DNA of 64,000 bases from Calditrichia bacterium (GCA_020635015.1 JACKAP010000002.1:434001-498000); one strand, 5' to 3'. Shown: positions 8,555 through 18,100, counted from the stretch's first letter. Notes: a model not told the origin generated them from the letters alone. Numbers and translations: made by a program.

Positions 8555-11500
8555 ATGAAGTCTTGTCAATGGTTGTTTATTTTGCTGTTTACCTGGATCG
8601 GGGCGCTGAACGCCCAGACCAGCACGATCCATATCCAGTGGGACCCCAACAATGAACCGGATATTAACCACTATCAATTACAGCGGGCGGTTAATTCCAC
8701 CAGCAACTTTCAGAATTATCAAACGGTTTACCATCCGGATACCGATTACTGGGATACCAATATCAGTGCCGGCAATCTTTATGCTTACCGGGTATCAGCG
8801 GTAAACGATAACGGCATGATGAGCGCTTATTCGACCCCGGTCATCGCCGGACTGCCCAAAGTGGCGCTGCAGTTGAGCAGCGCCCCGGCCGCCCAGCCGC
8901 TGACCATCAGCAAGTCCAGCTTCCTGAGCGATCCGGATCATAATGTGCAGGAGTTGCTCATTCAAGTCAGCGGGCAGAACCATGTGAGCGTGACGGTACA
9001 GAACAGCAGCATCACCCTCAACGCTTCACCGGCAAATTATAGCGGACCGGCATCTTTCACCATCCGGGCGGAAGATCCGGCAGGCTTTTATGATGTGCAA
9101 ACCGTGTCGTTCGAATTTATCGACAACCCACCGGCCCTGCCGCTGATCAGCAGCTTTTCGCCCACCAGCGGATCGATTGGCACCACGGTATCGATCCTGG
9201 GAGATAATTTCAACGGAGCCAGTAGTGTTACCTTCAACGGCACTTCTGCGTCTTTTACGGTGGTTTCCAACTCCCAGATCAGCACGACCGTGCCCCCCGG
9301 GGCCGGCAGCGGGCCAATCCGGGTAACCACCCCGGAAGGCACTGCCCTGAGCAGCAGCGATTTTACCGTGCTCAACTATTTTACCCTGAATATCCATACC
9401 AACGGCACCGGCAGCGTGGTGCTCAATCCGCCCGGCGGCAACTACCTCCCCGGCACCACGGTCACCCTCACCGCCGTGCCGGATCCCGGCTATCTCTTCA
9501 GCACCTGGAGCGGTGATGTCAGCAGCAACACGAACCCGGTAACCGTAACGATGGACGGGAATAAAACCATCAGCGCCATCTTCATCGCCGAAGGCGGCGG
9601 GGGAGGCGGCATTGTGGTGTATCGCGAGACCCAAACCGGCGGCGCTTCCGGCAGTAGCACGGTCAGCACCGGCGGAAGTTTGAACGGTGACAGCGGTGAT
9701 CTCTATCTGGCGGCGGTTTCCAGCAAAAACCATGAGATGGTTGAACTGGTGGAAGGGCTGGGACTGGACTGGACCCCGGTTCGCGCCCAATGCGCCGGGC
9801 GAAACCAGACCGGTGTGACCGTATGGATGGCCCGAAGCGAAACGCCCGCCAGCGGGATGGTGACCGCTCACTTCGGCAGCACCCCCTATAATGCGGTGAT
9901 CGCCGTATCGCGCTATTCCGGCACCGACCCGCTCAATCCCCTGGGCATGATCGTCTCCGCCAACACCAACGGCAGCGGCGGCGACTGCGCCAACGGCACC
10001 GATAATGATCATTATTCCGTCGACCTGGCCACCAGCACCATTGGCGGTGCAGTGTATGGCGCGGTGGCCCTGCGCCAACGCCAGCATCTGGCCAGCGGGG
10101 GATTCATCGAACGGGCGGAAGTGAGCGCCGGCAGCGGAGGGGGCACCGCCGGCCTGGTGGTGCAAGACCGCAATTATAACACACCTTCCGCGGTGCAGCT
10201 CAGCGGGAGCTTTAGCAAGAACGTCGACTGGGCGCTGATCGGCATCGAATTGCGCGCCGGCAGTGGCGCTACCCCGCAATATGCACTGACGGTCAATACC
10301 GTGGGTGCCGGCACGGTGGCGCTCGACCCGAACGGCGGGATCTATCCGGCCGGCAGCAGCGTCGACCTGACCGCCCTGCCCGCCCCCGGATGGACATTCG
10401 ACCATTGGGAAGATGATCTGAGCGGCAATGCGAACCCGGCTTCCATCATCATGAACGACAACAAAGCCGTCACGGCCGTCTTTACCGAACTGCCTCCCGG
10501 CCAGTTTGTCCTGAGCGTCACCACCAGCGGCGCCGGTACGGTCGACCTCAATCCTCCGGGCGGTATCTACTCGGACGGCACGCCGGTAACCCTGACCGCC
10601 AACCCCGCTGCCGGGTGGGAATTTTATGGCTGGAGCGGCGATCTCAGCGGCGCGACCAACCCGGCCATGGTGGTGATGGATGCCGACAAGGACATCCACG
10701 CCATCTTCACCCAGCCGGGTGGGGTGGCGACGATCGTGCATGAGGAAAGCCATAGCGGCGGCTCGGCCCGCGCCAACACGGTCAGCACCGAAACGAATCT
10801 AAGCGCGGTCGGCGGCGACTTCTACCTGGCGGCCATCTCCACCAAGCCGAACGTGGCAGTCAATGCCGTCTCCGGCCTGGGTCTGACCTGGTCGCGGGCG
10901 CTGGCGCAATGCTCCGGGCGCGACCAGACCGGCATCGAGATCTGGATCGGCCAGGGCAGCCCGGACAGTGACGGGCCGGTCAACGCGGTGCTGGAGCAGG
11001 ACCCGGAAAATGCCGCCATCATCGCCACCCGCTTCTCCGGGGTCGACCCGATCAATCCCTTCGGTCATACCGTTTCCGGCAACAGCAATGGGGAAAACGG
11101 CGGGTGCAGCGGCGGCACGGACAGCGATTATTATTCCTTTGAAATCACCACCTCGGTGCCCGGCGCTCATGTGTTCAGCGCCGCCGGGGTTCGTCTAAAA
11201 ACCCACACGCCCGGCAACGGATACAATGAGCTTCTGGAGTACATCCAGGGTGTCGGAGGAGCAGCGGCCGGGGTGGCGGTGCAGGAACGCCTGGTGGAAA
11301 CTCCGGATGATGTGATCGTCGACGGCACGCTGAAGAGCAAGACCGACTGGGCGATGGGCGCGCTGGAATTGCTGCCGGCGGCCAGCGGCAGCATCGTTTC
11401 CCGGCCGGTGGGCAGCGGCCAGGTGTTGATGCCGAAAATCGCCTTTAATGATGATGGAGGCCCGATCGGGAATTCATCATCCGGCGGCAGCGAATACCGG

Positions 11501-12205
11501 CATTATCTGAAATTTAAGGTGGAAAATGTGGACGGCATCGTCCGGCGCGCCCGCCTGCGCCTCCATGCCGGGGAAGGTCGGCCGGAACCCAGCGCGGTTT
11601 ATCAGGCCGAGAACGCCTTCCGCGATTCCTCACGGCCCTGGCACGGAAAGGAGCTGAACCGCACCAACGCCCCCCAGCGCAGCGAAAAACCGCTGAGTAT
11701 CGCCGGAGCGGCAGCGAAAGCCGGCTGGATCGACCTGGATGTCACCGCCGCCGTCAATGGTCCGGGAACCTACAGCTTTGTGATTCCCGCCGGCGAGCGC
11801 CTGGCCGGCCTGAGCGGCAGCCAGCCGGCGGTCAAGCTGCTGATCGAGACCATTTCCGGGGATGCGGCCAATCAGCGTTTTGCCGCTCGCCCGGGCAGCC
11901 AGCCCCTAACCCACCTCACCACCGCCGCGACGGAAGATCTGGTGGTTTATCCCAACCCGCTCAAGCCGAGTGAAGGTCATCAGGAGATGATCTTCGCCAA
12001 CCTGCCGGAGCAGACCCGGCGCATCGGGCTTTATTCTTTCATCGGCGAACGGATCTACGAGACGGAAATCGACCAGGCCGCCGGCGAATACCGGCTGGAT
12101 ATTAAATCCCAGGGCTTGAAGGTACCCAGCGGCCTCTATATTTACATGGTGAAGGATGACAAATCCCGGGTACTGAAGAGTGGCAAGGTGGTAGTGGTGC
12201 AGTAA
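8555..12205 (+). CDS. Large modular secreted protein with T9SS sorting domain
   Basis: 1216 residues with a signal peptide (1-20, cleavage after NAQ expected). Visible modules in order: a fibronectin III-like domain (about 25-95); an IPT/TIG domain (about 193-270); an InlB-type beta repeat with a WSGD motif (about 272-345); a jelly-roll-like domain (about 350-570); two more InlB-type repeats (about 575-725); a second copy of the jelly-roll-like domain (about 728-945) matching the first at TVST...YLAAVS and QTG...W; a DNRLRE-like beta domain (about 950-1110); and a C-terminal T9SS type A domain with VYPNPLKPSE. It should be exported by the Sec and type IX systems to the surface. The ligand is unknown. 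Shine-Dalgarno GGGAG precedes the ATG. The gene is monocistronic. Confidence 0.85.
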   Translation: MKSCQWLFILLFTWIGALNAQTSTIHIQWDPNNEPDINHYQLQRAVNSTSNFQNYQTVYHPDTDYWDTNISAGNLYAYRVSAVNDNGMMSAYSTPVIAGLPKVALQLSSAPAAQPLTISKSSFLSDPDHNVQELLIQVSGQNHVSVTVQNSSITLNASPANYSGPASFTIRAEDPAGFYDVQTVSFEFIDNPPALPLISSFSPTSGSIGTTVSILGDNFNGASSVTFNGTSASFTVVSNSQISTTVPPGAGSGPIRVTTPEGTALSSSDFTVLNYFTLNIHTNGTGSVVLNPPGGNYLPGTTVTLTAVPDPGYLFSTWSGDVSSNTNPVTVTMDGNKTISAIFIAEGGGGGGIVVYRETQTGGASGSSTVSTGGSLNGDSGDLYLAAVSSKNHEMVELVEGLGLDWTPVRAQCAGRNQTGVTVWMARSETPASGMVTAHFGSTPYNAVIAVSRYSGTDPLNPLGMIVSANTNGSGGDCANGTDNDHYSVDLATSTIGGAVYGAVALRQRQHLASGGFIERAEVSAGSGGGTAGLVVQDRNYNTPSAVQLSGSFSKNVDWALIGIELRAGSGATPQYALTVNTVGAGTVALDPNGGIYPAGSSVDLTALPAPGWTFDHWEDDLSGNANPASIIMNDNKAVTAVFTELPPGQFVLSVTTSGAGTVDLNPPGGIYSDGTPVTLTANPAAGWEFYGWSGDLSGATNPAMVVMDADKDIHAIFTQPGGVATIVHEESHSGGSARANTVSTETNLSAVGGDFYLAAISTKPNVAVNAVSGLGLTWSRALAQCSGRDQTGIEIWIGQGSPDSDGPVNAVLEQDPENAAIIATRFSGVDPINPFGHTVSGNSNGENGGCSGGTDSDYYSFEITTSVPGAHVFSAAGVRLKTHTPGNGYNELLEYIQGVGGAAAGVAVQERLVETPDDVIVDGTLKSKTDWAMGALELLPAASGSIVSRPVGSGQVLMPKIAFNDDGGPIGNSSSGGSEYRHYLKFKVENVDGIVRRARLRLHAGEGRPEPSAVYQAENAFRDSSRPWHGKELNRTNAPQRSEKPLSIAGAAAKAGWIDLDVTAAVNGPGTYSFVIPAGERLAGLSGSQPAVKLLIETISGDAANQRFAARPGSQPLTHLTTAATEDLVVYPNPLKPSEGHQEMIFANLPEQTRRIGLYSFIGERIYETEIDQAAGEYRLDIKSQGLKVPSGLYIYMVKDDKSRVLKSGKVVVVQ

Positions 12206-12361
12206 AAGACGGTGAATGGGTGAATGGGTGGATGGGTTTATGGGTGAATGGGTTTATGAGCTGATAGCGGCGCTCGTTTTTCCCCATACACCCATTTACC
12301 CATCCACCCATTCACTCCATACTGACAACTGATCACTGACAACTGACAACCGATCACTAAT
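12206..12361. repeat. Inverted ATGGGTGA-type repeat between convergent genes
   Basis: Octamer-like units (GAATGGGTGAATGGGTG...) at about 12212-12258 face their complement (CACCCATTTACCCATCC...) at about 12288-12316. The pair could form a long hairpin between the convergent genes ending at 12205 and 12362. The same arrangement occurs at 13805-13910, 50418-50486 and 53048-53128. Confidence 0.7.
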
Positions 12362-13093
12362 TTACATCCCCAAATTCCCCAGCATCGCCCCTGCCGGCAC
12401 GCTGACCGCCACCCAGATCACCCAGAGCACCACCACCGGCACGGCGGCTTTCTTGAGATCGACCTTGTAGAAGACGCTCAAGCCGACCATCCACAGAAAC
12501 ATTTGCCAGAAGATGAAGGGATCGATCTTCGACATCAGGCGGTAGAAAATCGATTTGCTCTCGCCGATCGCCGGGGTCGGCAGGAGAGAGGATAAATCCA
12601 GGGCCGCGCCATTGAGCGTCCCCTTAGACTGGATGATGATCGCCGCCAGAATCCCGCTGACCAGGGTCACCAGGCCGCTCCAGGCGATCATAGCAAAAAT
12701 CTTCTTATAAGCTCCCTCAACAACCTCGTCCCTTTTCAGGAAGATATTCGCCGCCAGCAAGACCACGCCGGACAGGATCGCCCAGATGATCGGAACAAAT
12801 ATCGGGATCAGCACAAAGCTGATGTATTTCATCGGCCCCATCAGGAGATTGCGCTGCGTTTCGAACTCCGCCTCGCTGAGATTTCGATGCCTGAGCGCTT
12901 CGATCTGGTCGCTGAGCTGTATATCCAGGGTCAGGTACTGGATCACCAGCGTCACTGCCAACAAAACCAGGAAGGGGAACAGCCAGTCCGGTTTTTGTTC
13001 GATACTCAAAAACGCTTCCCGCGGGGATGAAAAGATATTGATGAAGCGATCCATCGCGCTCATCTGGCTGACTTCGCTTCTTTCTGTTTCCAT
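12362..13093 (-). CDS. Yip1 family integral membrane protein
   Basis: 243 residues. A short cytoplasmic start (MSAMDRFINIFSSPREAFLSI) is followed by about five hydrophobic segments (about 30-50, 88-110, 128-150, 195-212, 218-238), the Yip1/DUF1282 layout, where the N-terminal SPREAF motif is characteristic. Shine-Dalgarno GGAGG lies 6 bp before the ATG. It is the last gene of the minus-strand ABC operon, 62 bp after the second permease. Bacterial Yip1 proteins have no fixed function. The context suggests membrane homeostasis together with the ABC exporter. Confidence 0.8.
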   Translation of the reverse strand: METERSEVSQMSAMDRFINIFSSPREAFLSIEQKPDWLFPFLVLLAVTLVIQYLTLDIQLSDQIEALRHRNLSEAEFETQRNLLMGPMKYISFVLIPIFVPIIWAILSGVVLLAANIFLKRDEVVEGAYKKIFAMIAWSGLVTLVSGILAAIIIQSKGTLNGAALDLSSLLPTPAIGESKSIFYRLMSKIDPFIFWQMFLWMVGLSVFYKVDLKKAAVPVVVLWVIWVAVSVPAGAMLGNLGM

Positions 13094-13154
13094 GATGATC
13101 CTCCTGGTTTAATGGGTGTATTTGGTTGTTGTAACGTCATTCCGTCATTTATCA

Positions 13155-13778
13155 TCATCCAAGATATGAACGCCGTTTCACGAAGCTAGTGATCGCCGGA
13201 TAAATCATCGCCCCACCGGCCACCAGGCAGAGTACCCGCAGCAAGTCGGCCGATGGTCGTTGCCAGACGGTCAGCAGCAGCGGAATGCCCAGCAGAATAA
13301 CGGCGATCACTGCCAGCAAAATGACCACATCGCTTTCCCCGGATTTATAGCTGCTAACATTCGATGCGAAAAAATCGTGCAGCACAAGATACAGCAAAAA
13401 CCCCAATAAAATCAACCCTAGAAACATAACCATATCGTACCCCTCACAGGCCCACACCGGCGAGAAACGCCACAGCAGCAAATGGAGCAGATAGTATCCT
13501 CCATAGAAAAATGCACTGGGAATCAGAATCAGCAGCACCCGTGCCAGCGCAATCTGCTGGAGGGACAGGGGCAGCAGTGCCTGCTGCCGCTCCCGGCGCT
13601 CCATGCTGCGAAACATCAGCAGCGAAATCACGCTGGCAACCGCCAGCGGAAGCAGCACATACTGCACCGTCACCGTGCTGACCCGCATGTAGAGCAGAAA
13701 AAAGGGAATGAGAAACAGCACGACCAGCACCAGCGTGCGGTGCACATAAGCAAATTCAGCCTTTATCAGTTGCCACAT
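13155..13778 (-). CDS. ABC transporter permease, small type (1)
   Basis: 207 residues from the ATG at 13778 (MWQLIKAEFAYVHR), with an AGGA-type ribosome site just upstream. The longer open frame extends into an intergenic ATGGGTGA repeat and is not used. Six hydrophobic segments are visible. The N-terminal M-W-x-hydrophobic-IKAEF is shared with the next permease (MWRVIKAEFYYL), so the two are paralogues that probably form a heterodimeric membrane domain with the ATPase at 14618. The substrate is unknown. Confidence 0.8.
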   Translation of the reverse strand: MWQLIKAEFAYVHRTLVLVVLFLIPFFLLYMRVSTVTVQYVLLPLAVASVISLLMFRSMERRERQQALLPLSLQQIALARVLLILIPSAFFYGGYYLLHLLLWRFSPVWACEGYDMVMFLGLILLGFLLYLVLHDFFASNVSSYKSGESDVVILLAVIAVILLGIPLLLTVWQRPSADLLRVLCLVAGGAMIYPAITSFVKRRSYLG

Positions 13779-13804
13779 GGTTTGATCCTTTTGATAGACG
13801 TCAT

Positions 13805-13910
13805 TGATGGGTGAATGGGTGAATGGGTGAATGGGTGAATGGGTTATTCGGAGCATATATCCGTAATGTTCTACCGCTTTCCCCTATCAACTCATTTACC
13901 CATGGCTTCA
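13805..13910. repeat. ATGGGTGA tandem array with inverted partner
   Basis: Five near-perfect GGGTGAAT units (13807-13845) are followed about 45 bp later by a degenerate complement (CATTTACCCATGGCTTCATTCAC). The array lies between the two permease genes within the operon, so it would be in the mRNA and could fold. Confidence 0.7.
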
Positions 13911-13911
13911 T

Positions 13912-14634
13912 TCACTCGAGATATGACCGCCGAAAGCGAAAGCTGAACACCGTTGCCACTCCGAGCACCAGTGCCGTTACCAGAAAACGCTTCAGCCCAT
14001 ATTCCCCACGGAACGGATTGTTTTCGATCATAAACCCAACGACCCGCTCGACCGGCAGGAACGAATGTCCGGTGGCAGTGGTCTGCATCAACACCAGTAC
14101 GCCCAGCACGTTGAAACCCAGCCCCAGCAACACTGCGGCAATCATCACCCGGTTTTTGGTGAACCCGATCCGGCGGAAGTAATCCAGCAGCAGATCGCGG
14201 ATCAGAAAATAGACCGAAAACAATAGCAAAAAGGCGGCCGTCATAACCAGGAAACGTTCCGGCGCCACAATTCCCCGGGGATTGAACAGCAAATGGAACA
14301 ACGCATAGGCGGCCACCACCTCCAAACACACCAGCAGCAGTACTCCGATACGCGCCAGAGCCAACTGGTAGAGACTGAGCGGCAACCGGGAATGGATCCG
14401 GATCCGCAGTTCTTTGTTCCGATTCGCAATCCAGTTCAGTAAAATAAAATAGATCACCATCCCCACCAGGTAAGCCATCGGGATGTCATCGACAATCGGG
14501 TAGCGCCCCGGGCGCAGCGACATCTTCCATATCTCCAGGATGCCGAAGACGGGGATGAGTCCGTAAATCAGCAATAGCGCCGATTTTTGAGAACTGAACA
14601 GATAGTAGAATTCCGCCTTAATGACCCGCCACAT
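13912..14634 (-). CDS. ABC transporter permease, small type (2)
   Basis: 240 residues from the ATG at 14634, with GGGAGG upstream. Six membrane segments are predicted by hydrophobicity. The start lies inside the 3' end of the ATPase gene (17-bp overlap), which indicates tight translational coupling. It is paralogous to the permease at 13155 by the shared N-terminal IKAEF motif and size. It probably pairs with it and with the GntR-controlled ATPase. Related YtrA-regulated systems in Firmicutes respond to cell-envelope stress; substrate and role here are inferred only. Confidence 0.85.
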   Translation of the reverse strand: MWRVIKAEFYYLFSSQKSALLLIYGLIPVFGILEIWKMSLRPGRYPIVDDIPMAYLVGMVIYFILLNWIANRNKELRIRIHSRLPLSLYQLALARIGVLLLVCLEVVAAYALFHLLFNPRGIVAPERFLVMTAAFLLLFSVYFLIRDLLLDYFRRIGFTKNRVMIAAVLLGLGFNVLGVLVLMQTTATGHSFLPVERVVGFMIENNPFRGEYGLKRFLVTALVLGVATVFSFRFRRSYLE

Positions 14635-15502
14635 GGTGGCCTCCCTTGAGAATATGCACTGCAATTTCATCGATGCTCATGCGGTTTTCCAGCACGTTTT
14701 CCGCACCAAGTTCACCCAGTTGGCGCAAGGTCTCCCGGAAATCGGAGCTGACCACCTGGTGATCGCGGCCTTCCCGGCGGTGATTGACCGCGGCGGCAAT
14801 CTGCAAATTCTCCTCGTTCAGGCGGAAGGAAATCTTGCGCCATTGCTCGGTCAGATCCTCTTTGGCCGCGCGCAGCTTGATGCGCCCATCGTCGAGAAAG
14901 GCCAACTCGTCCGCCAGCCGGCTGATGTCGCTGAGGATGTGGGTAGAGTAGAAGATCGCCCGCTCTCCATCTTCCAGCACCTCGAAGAGGGTATCGAGCA
15001 CTTCTGCGCGCACCACCGGGTCCAGCCCGGCGGTCGGCTCATCCAATAGCAGTAGCCGGGGGGAATGGGCCAGGGCGCCGATCAGCGACAGCTTGACCCG
15101 GTTCCCGCCGGAAAGCGCCCGGGCTTTCTTGTCGAGCGGCAGGTTAAATCGCCGGGCCAGTTCCCGGACAAAAGCATCCGACCACTTCGGATAAAATTGT
15201 GAGAGAAAGCGCAGGTTTTTCTCTCCGCTCCAGTTTTCGTAAAACACATGTACATCCCCGACATAGCCGATATCCAGTTTCCATTCCGGTTTATTGGGAT
15301 CATTGCGCCGCCCGAAAATATTCATTTCTCCCCGCTCCGCCTTTACCAACCCGACCAGGCAGTGCAGCGTGGTGGTTTTTCCGGAAGCGTTGGGGCCGAT
15401 ATAACCCAGCACCGTTCCCGGGGCCAGATCCAGGTTTAAGGGGCCCAGTTGAAAATCCGGATAGGTCTTAACAACTCCTTTGATTTCAAATGCGTTGGGC
15501 AT
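14618..15502 (-). CDS. ABC transporter ATP-binding protein
   Basis: 294 residues. Walker A GPNASGKT is at 36-43, signature LSGGN at 130-134 (the usual Q is N), Walker B LLLLDEP at 150-156, D-loop AGLD, and switch His188 in STHI. A C-terminal extension (about 215-294) is typical of exporters of the YtrB/CcmA type. The start at 15502 is preferred over 15508 because AAAGGAG is then six to seven bases upstream. It energises the two permeases encoded next, and both GntR-type genes lie directly upstream on the same strand. It is cytoplasmic and membrane-associated. Confidence 0.93.
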   Translation of the reverse strand: MPNAFEIKGVVKTYPDFQLGPLNLDLAPGTVLGYIGPNASGKTTTLHCLVGLVKAERGEMNIFGRRNDPNKPEWKLDIGYVGDVHVFYENWSGEKNLRFLSQFYPKWSDAFVRELARRFNLPLDKKARALSGGNRVKLSLIGALAHSPRLLLLDEPTAGLDPVVRAEVLDTLFEVLEDGERAIFYSTHILSDISRLADELAFLDDGRIKLRAAKEDLTEQWRKISFRLNEENLQIAAAVNHRREGRDHQVVSSDFRETLRQLGELGAENVLENRMSIDEIAVHILKGGHHVAGH

Positions 15503-15637
15503 CTTCATGCTCCTTTGGTTTCGCTAACACTGTACACAAGGCCTGTTTTGTCAAGCAGTTATTGACCATTTACTTTTTTCAAGTGGCACTAGCAGTAGCA
15601 GTAGCAGTCAACTTCCTGCCACTGCTACTGCCACTCC

Positions 15638-16021
15638 TCAATTGTCGCCGGCCTGTGCCAGCAGCAGTTGCACGATCTGCTGAATATCCGCCTTGCTGAG
15701 CCCCTCTGCCAGCGCCGCCAGCAGGGGCGCCTGCAGGGTTTCCAGCAGACGGGTTTTGGCCATCTCTTTTTTGGCACTATCAGATAATTCCGACACGAAA
15801 AACCCCTTTCCTCGCCGGGAATGAATCAACCCTTCCCGTTCCAAATATTCATAAGCCCGCTGCACGGTAATCACACTGACCCGTTGGTCCCGCGCCAGAC
15901 CGCGGATTGAGGGCAGGTTGTCTCCCGCTCCCAACTCGCCGGCCAGGATCTTGGCACGCACCTGCCGGCTGATCTGGCTTTGCAGGGGCTCATCCGATAT
16001 ATCGGTTAAATTTAAGATCAT
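15638..16021 (-). CDS. GntR family (YtrA-like) transcriptional regulator
   Basis: 127 residues. The GntR winged helix covers about 10-78 (LQSQISRQVRAKILAGEL ... VSVITVQRAYEYLEREGLI) and is followed by a short helical tail (about 80-127), the compact YtrA type without a ligand-binding FCD or UTRA domain. Its ATG overlaps the stop of the upstream GntR-phosphatase gene (ATGA, 16018-16021). It probably represses the ABC operon that follows at 15502. The gap to the ATPase gene holds an imperfect AGCAGT repeat (15588-15640). Confidence 0.9.
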   Translation of the reverse strand: MILNLTDISDEPLQSQISRQVRAKILAGELGAGDNLPSIRGLARDQRVSVITVQRAYEYLEREGLIHSRRGKGFFVSELSDSAKKEMAKTRLLETLQAPLLAALAEGLSKADIQQIVQLLLAQAGDN

Positions 16022-17145
16022 GTCGTCCTCATACTTAGCATCTTCACAACCAGTATGGTGCGGTCGTCCTGTAAGATTTCCCCGGTATAATACTGCTCCA
16101 GGTCATTCACCACCGCATCAATCAATTCATCGGGACTGTTGTAACGCAACTGCCGCAGCAGCTCCTGCAGACGCTGCTCGCCGTATTCCTCCCGATCGGC
16201 ATCCATGGTTTCAGTGACCCCATCTGTATAGAGGAATAGCACATCACCGGGATGCAGGGCAATGGTGCCGGTGTTATAGACTGCCCGGGAGGCAATTCCC
16301 AGACCGGGCCCTCCGACATCCAGCGCCGTGATGTCACCGTCCGCGGAAATCAGAAAGGGGTGGTTCTGGCCGGCGCCGGCATACTGAAGGATTCCGCTGC
16401 GCTTGTCCAGGATGCCCAGGAAAAGGGTAACAAATTTGTTGCGCGGGGTAAAATCGACCAATTGGCGATTGAGATGGTCCAGCACTGCCTCGATGGGGTT
16501 GCCGTTGTTTAGCTCACTTTTGATCATTGCCTGGATCTGCGAGATCAGCATCGCCGCCGGTAGTCCTTTGCCGCAGGCGTCGGCGATCACAAAAGCGATG
16601 CGCCGCTCATCAAGCGCAAGAAAATCGTAAAAATCCCCTCCCACCGTGCGCGACGGCCGGGAGTACGCCGCTGCAGCGATATGTCCGTTTGACGGAAGTG
16701 ACTTCGGCAACAGGCTGGCCTGGATTTGCCGGGCCATGTTCAGCTCTTCTTCGATACGCCGATGCTGCTCCAGCACCGCCTCCAGGATCTGGCGCAATTT
16801 TTCGGTGTCGAATACCGAGATCAACTGCTGGGAAAGCGATTCGATGATATTCAGAGGGGACATCTGCCCGAAGTAGCGCCGGCGAATCGCTGCTTTCTCC
16901 TCCGGGGTGAAACGGGGGATTAAGTAACGCGCTCCCCCGCCGGAAGTGAGCAAGCCTTCCTTCTCCAAAGCCTGATATGCCCGCTCGATCGTATGGACGC
17001 TGACATGCTGCTCGCTGGCCAGCACCCGGGGGCGGGGCAGTTCGCTGCCGTCATAACCGGCGTCAGACAGAATCTTTTCCAGCAGTTGCCGGGCGATCTG
17101 ACGATGCACCGGTTCATCGGATAGGCTGGTTAGGTTAAAAAGCAT
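16018..17145 (-). CDS. GntR HTH - SpoIIE/PP2C phosphatase fusion
   Basis: 375 residues from the ATG at 17145 (GAGGAAG upstream). The N-terminal GntR/YtrA-like winged helix (about 8-78) reads EPVHRQIARQLLEKIL and VSVHTIERAYQALEKEGLL, clearly related to the neighbouring regulator. A linker helix (RQIQASLLP, 139-147) precedes a PPM/SpoIIE Ser-Thr phosphatase domain (about 155-370) with GGDFYDF at 169-175, DACGKG at 189-194 (the usual DVSGHG; Asp189 retained), TDGVTE, and a terminal QDDRT. The metal-binding aspartates are present, so it is probably active. SpoIIE domains usually follow receiver, GAF, HAMP or PAS domains; a DNA-binding GntR domain in front is unusual. It is first in the operon with the second regulator and ABC genes. 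Confidence 0.88.
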   Translation of the reverse strand: MLFNLTSLSDEPVHRQIARQLLEKILSDAGYDGSELPRPRVLASEQHVSVHTIERAYQALEKEGLLTSGGGARYLIPRFTPEEKAAIRRRYFGQMSPLNIIESLSQQLISVFDTEKLRQILEAVLEQHRRIEEELNMARQIQASLLPKSLPSNGHIAAAAYSRPSRTVGGDFYDFLALDERRIAFVIADACGKGLPAAMLISQIQAMIKSELNNGNPIEAVLDHLNRQLVDFTPRNKFVTLFLGILDKRSGILQYAGAGQNHPFLISADGDITALDVGGPGLGIASRAVYNTGTIALHPGDVLFLYTDGVTETMDADREEYGEQRLQELLRQLRYNSPDELIDAVVNDLEQYYTGEILQDDRTILVVKMLSMRTT

Positions 17146-17227
17146 CGCTTCCTCTTTGCTCTTAATGAACCTACTGTATATATGCAATATATACAGAAAG
17201 GTTTCAAAATTCTAACTTTTTTTTTCT

Positions 17228-17416
17228 CATTCGCCGCTCTGCGGCGAATGCAATACCTGACGCTCTGCGTCAGGCCGCAAGCCCGAGCTTCCGCTCCAAT
17301 TCATTTGAAGAAGATTACAGATACATAGAATCTATTTTGATTTTAAAAGCCTACACACCTTGGGCAAGTGTGCTGACGCGGAGCGTCAGCGGCTGCATTC
17401 GCCGCGGAGCGGCGAA
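17228..17416. repeat. BIME-like nested inverted repeat
   Basis: Outer hairpin CATTCGCCGCTCTGCGGCGAATG (17228-17250, each arm under 12 nt) has an inverted partner at 17396-17416 with one mismatch. The inner hairpins CTGACGCTCTGCGTCAG (17257-17273) and CTGACGCGGAGCGTCAG (17373-17389) are also mutual complements with one change. It fills the space between engB and the GntR-phosphatase gene. Confidence 0.75.
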
Positions 17417-17441
17417 CCAGAGGGAGGGGAAATTGAGGGAG

Positions 17442-18035
17442 TCAATCGTGTTTTAATATCGTCTCGATCAGATTCAGCAAATCTTCTTTTCCGGTGCTAT
17501 CTTTAGCTGAGCACATCAACAGGCGGGAGGCGCTCTCCTGGCCCAACACTTCCCCGATCAGCTTGCGCTGCTTGGGGCGGCTGTTTTTGGAGACGCGGTC
17601 GATTTTAGTGGCGATGATGTGGTAGGGAATTTGGTGGAAATTCAGCCACTCCACCAGTTGGACATCGTTATCCTTGGGGCCGACCTTGCCGTCAACCAGC
17701 ACCATCAGCATCTTAAGCTGTTGGTTGTTCAGCAAATATTGCTCGATCGCCTTTTGCCAATGCGCTTTCTCCGTGCGGGAAATTTTCGCAAAGCCGTACC
17801 CCGGCAGATCCACCAGGTAGAAGCTGTCATCGATCGCAAAATAATTAATGGTGCGGGTCTTGCCAGGCTGCTTGCTGACCCGGGCAAAATTGCGGATGTT
17901 CACCAGGCAGTTAATCAGCGAGGACTTGCCGACATTGGAACGGCCGACAAAAGCGATTTCCGGAAGCGGCGGCGTGGGAGCGTCGGTCCAGTCCATAATG
18001 CTTTTGATGAATTTAGCATTTTTGATCTGCAGCAT
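17442..18035 (-). CDS. engB: Ribosome biogenesis GTP-binding protein EngB/YsxC
   Basis: 197-residue TrmE-Era-EngA-EngB family GTPase needed for 50S subunit assembly. G1 GRSNVGKS, G2 region KTRTINYF, G3 DLPGYG, G4 TKID and G5 CSAK are all visible in order. The start at 18035 gives MLQIKNAKFIKS, the usual N-terminus; the longer frame runs into the intergenic palindrome GCCCGGTGGCCACCGGGC (18061-18078). It lies downstream of trxA on the same strand, but a terminator separates them. Confidence 0.95.
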   Translation of the reverse strand: MLQIKNAKFIKSIMDWTDAPTPPLPEIAFVGRSNVGKSSLINCLVNIRNFARVSKQPGKTRTINYFAIDDSFYLVDLPGYGFAKISRTEKAHWQKAIEQYLLNNQQLKMLMVLVDGKVGPKDNDVQLVEWLNFHQIPYHIIATKIDRVSKNSRPKQRKLIGEVLGQESASRLLMCSAKDSTGKEDLLNLIETILKHD

Positions 18036-18100
18036 GGGGGCCTTGTTAGTTATCAGTAGTGCCCGGTGGCCACCGGGCAATTTCAGTGGTCGATTAATAA

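Noticed and set aside
9026..10753. 575-codon minus-strand open frame
   Set aside because: Antisense to the modular secreted protein, with no recognisable domain.
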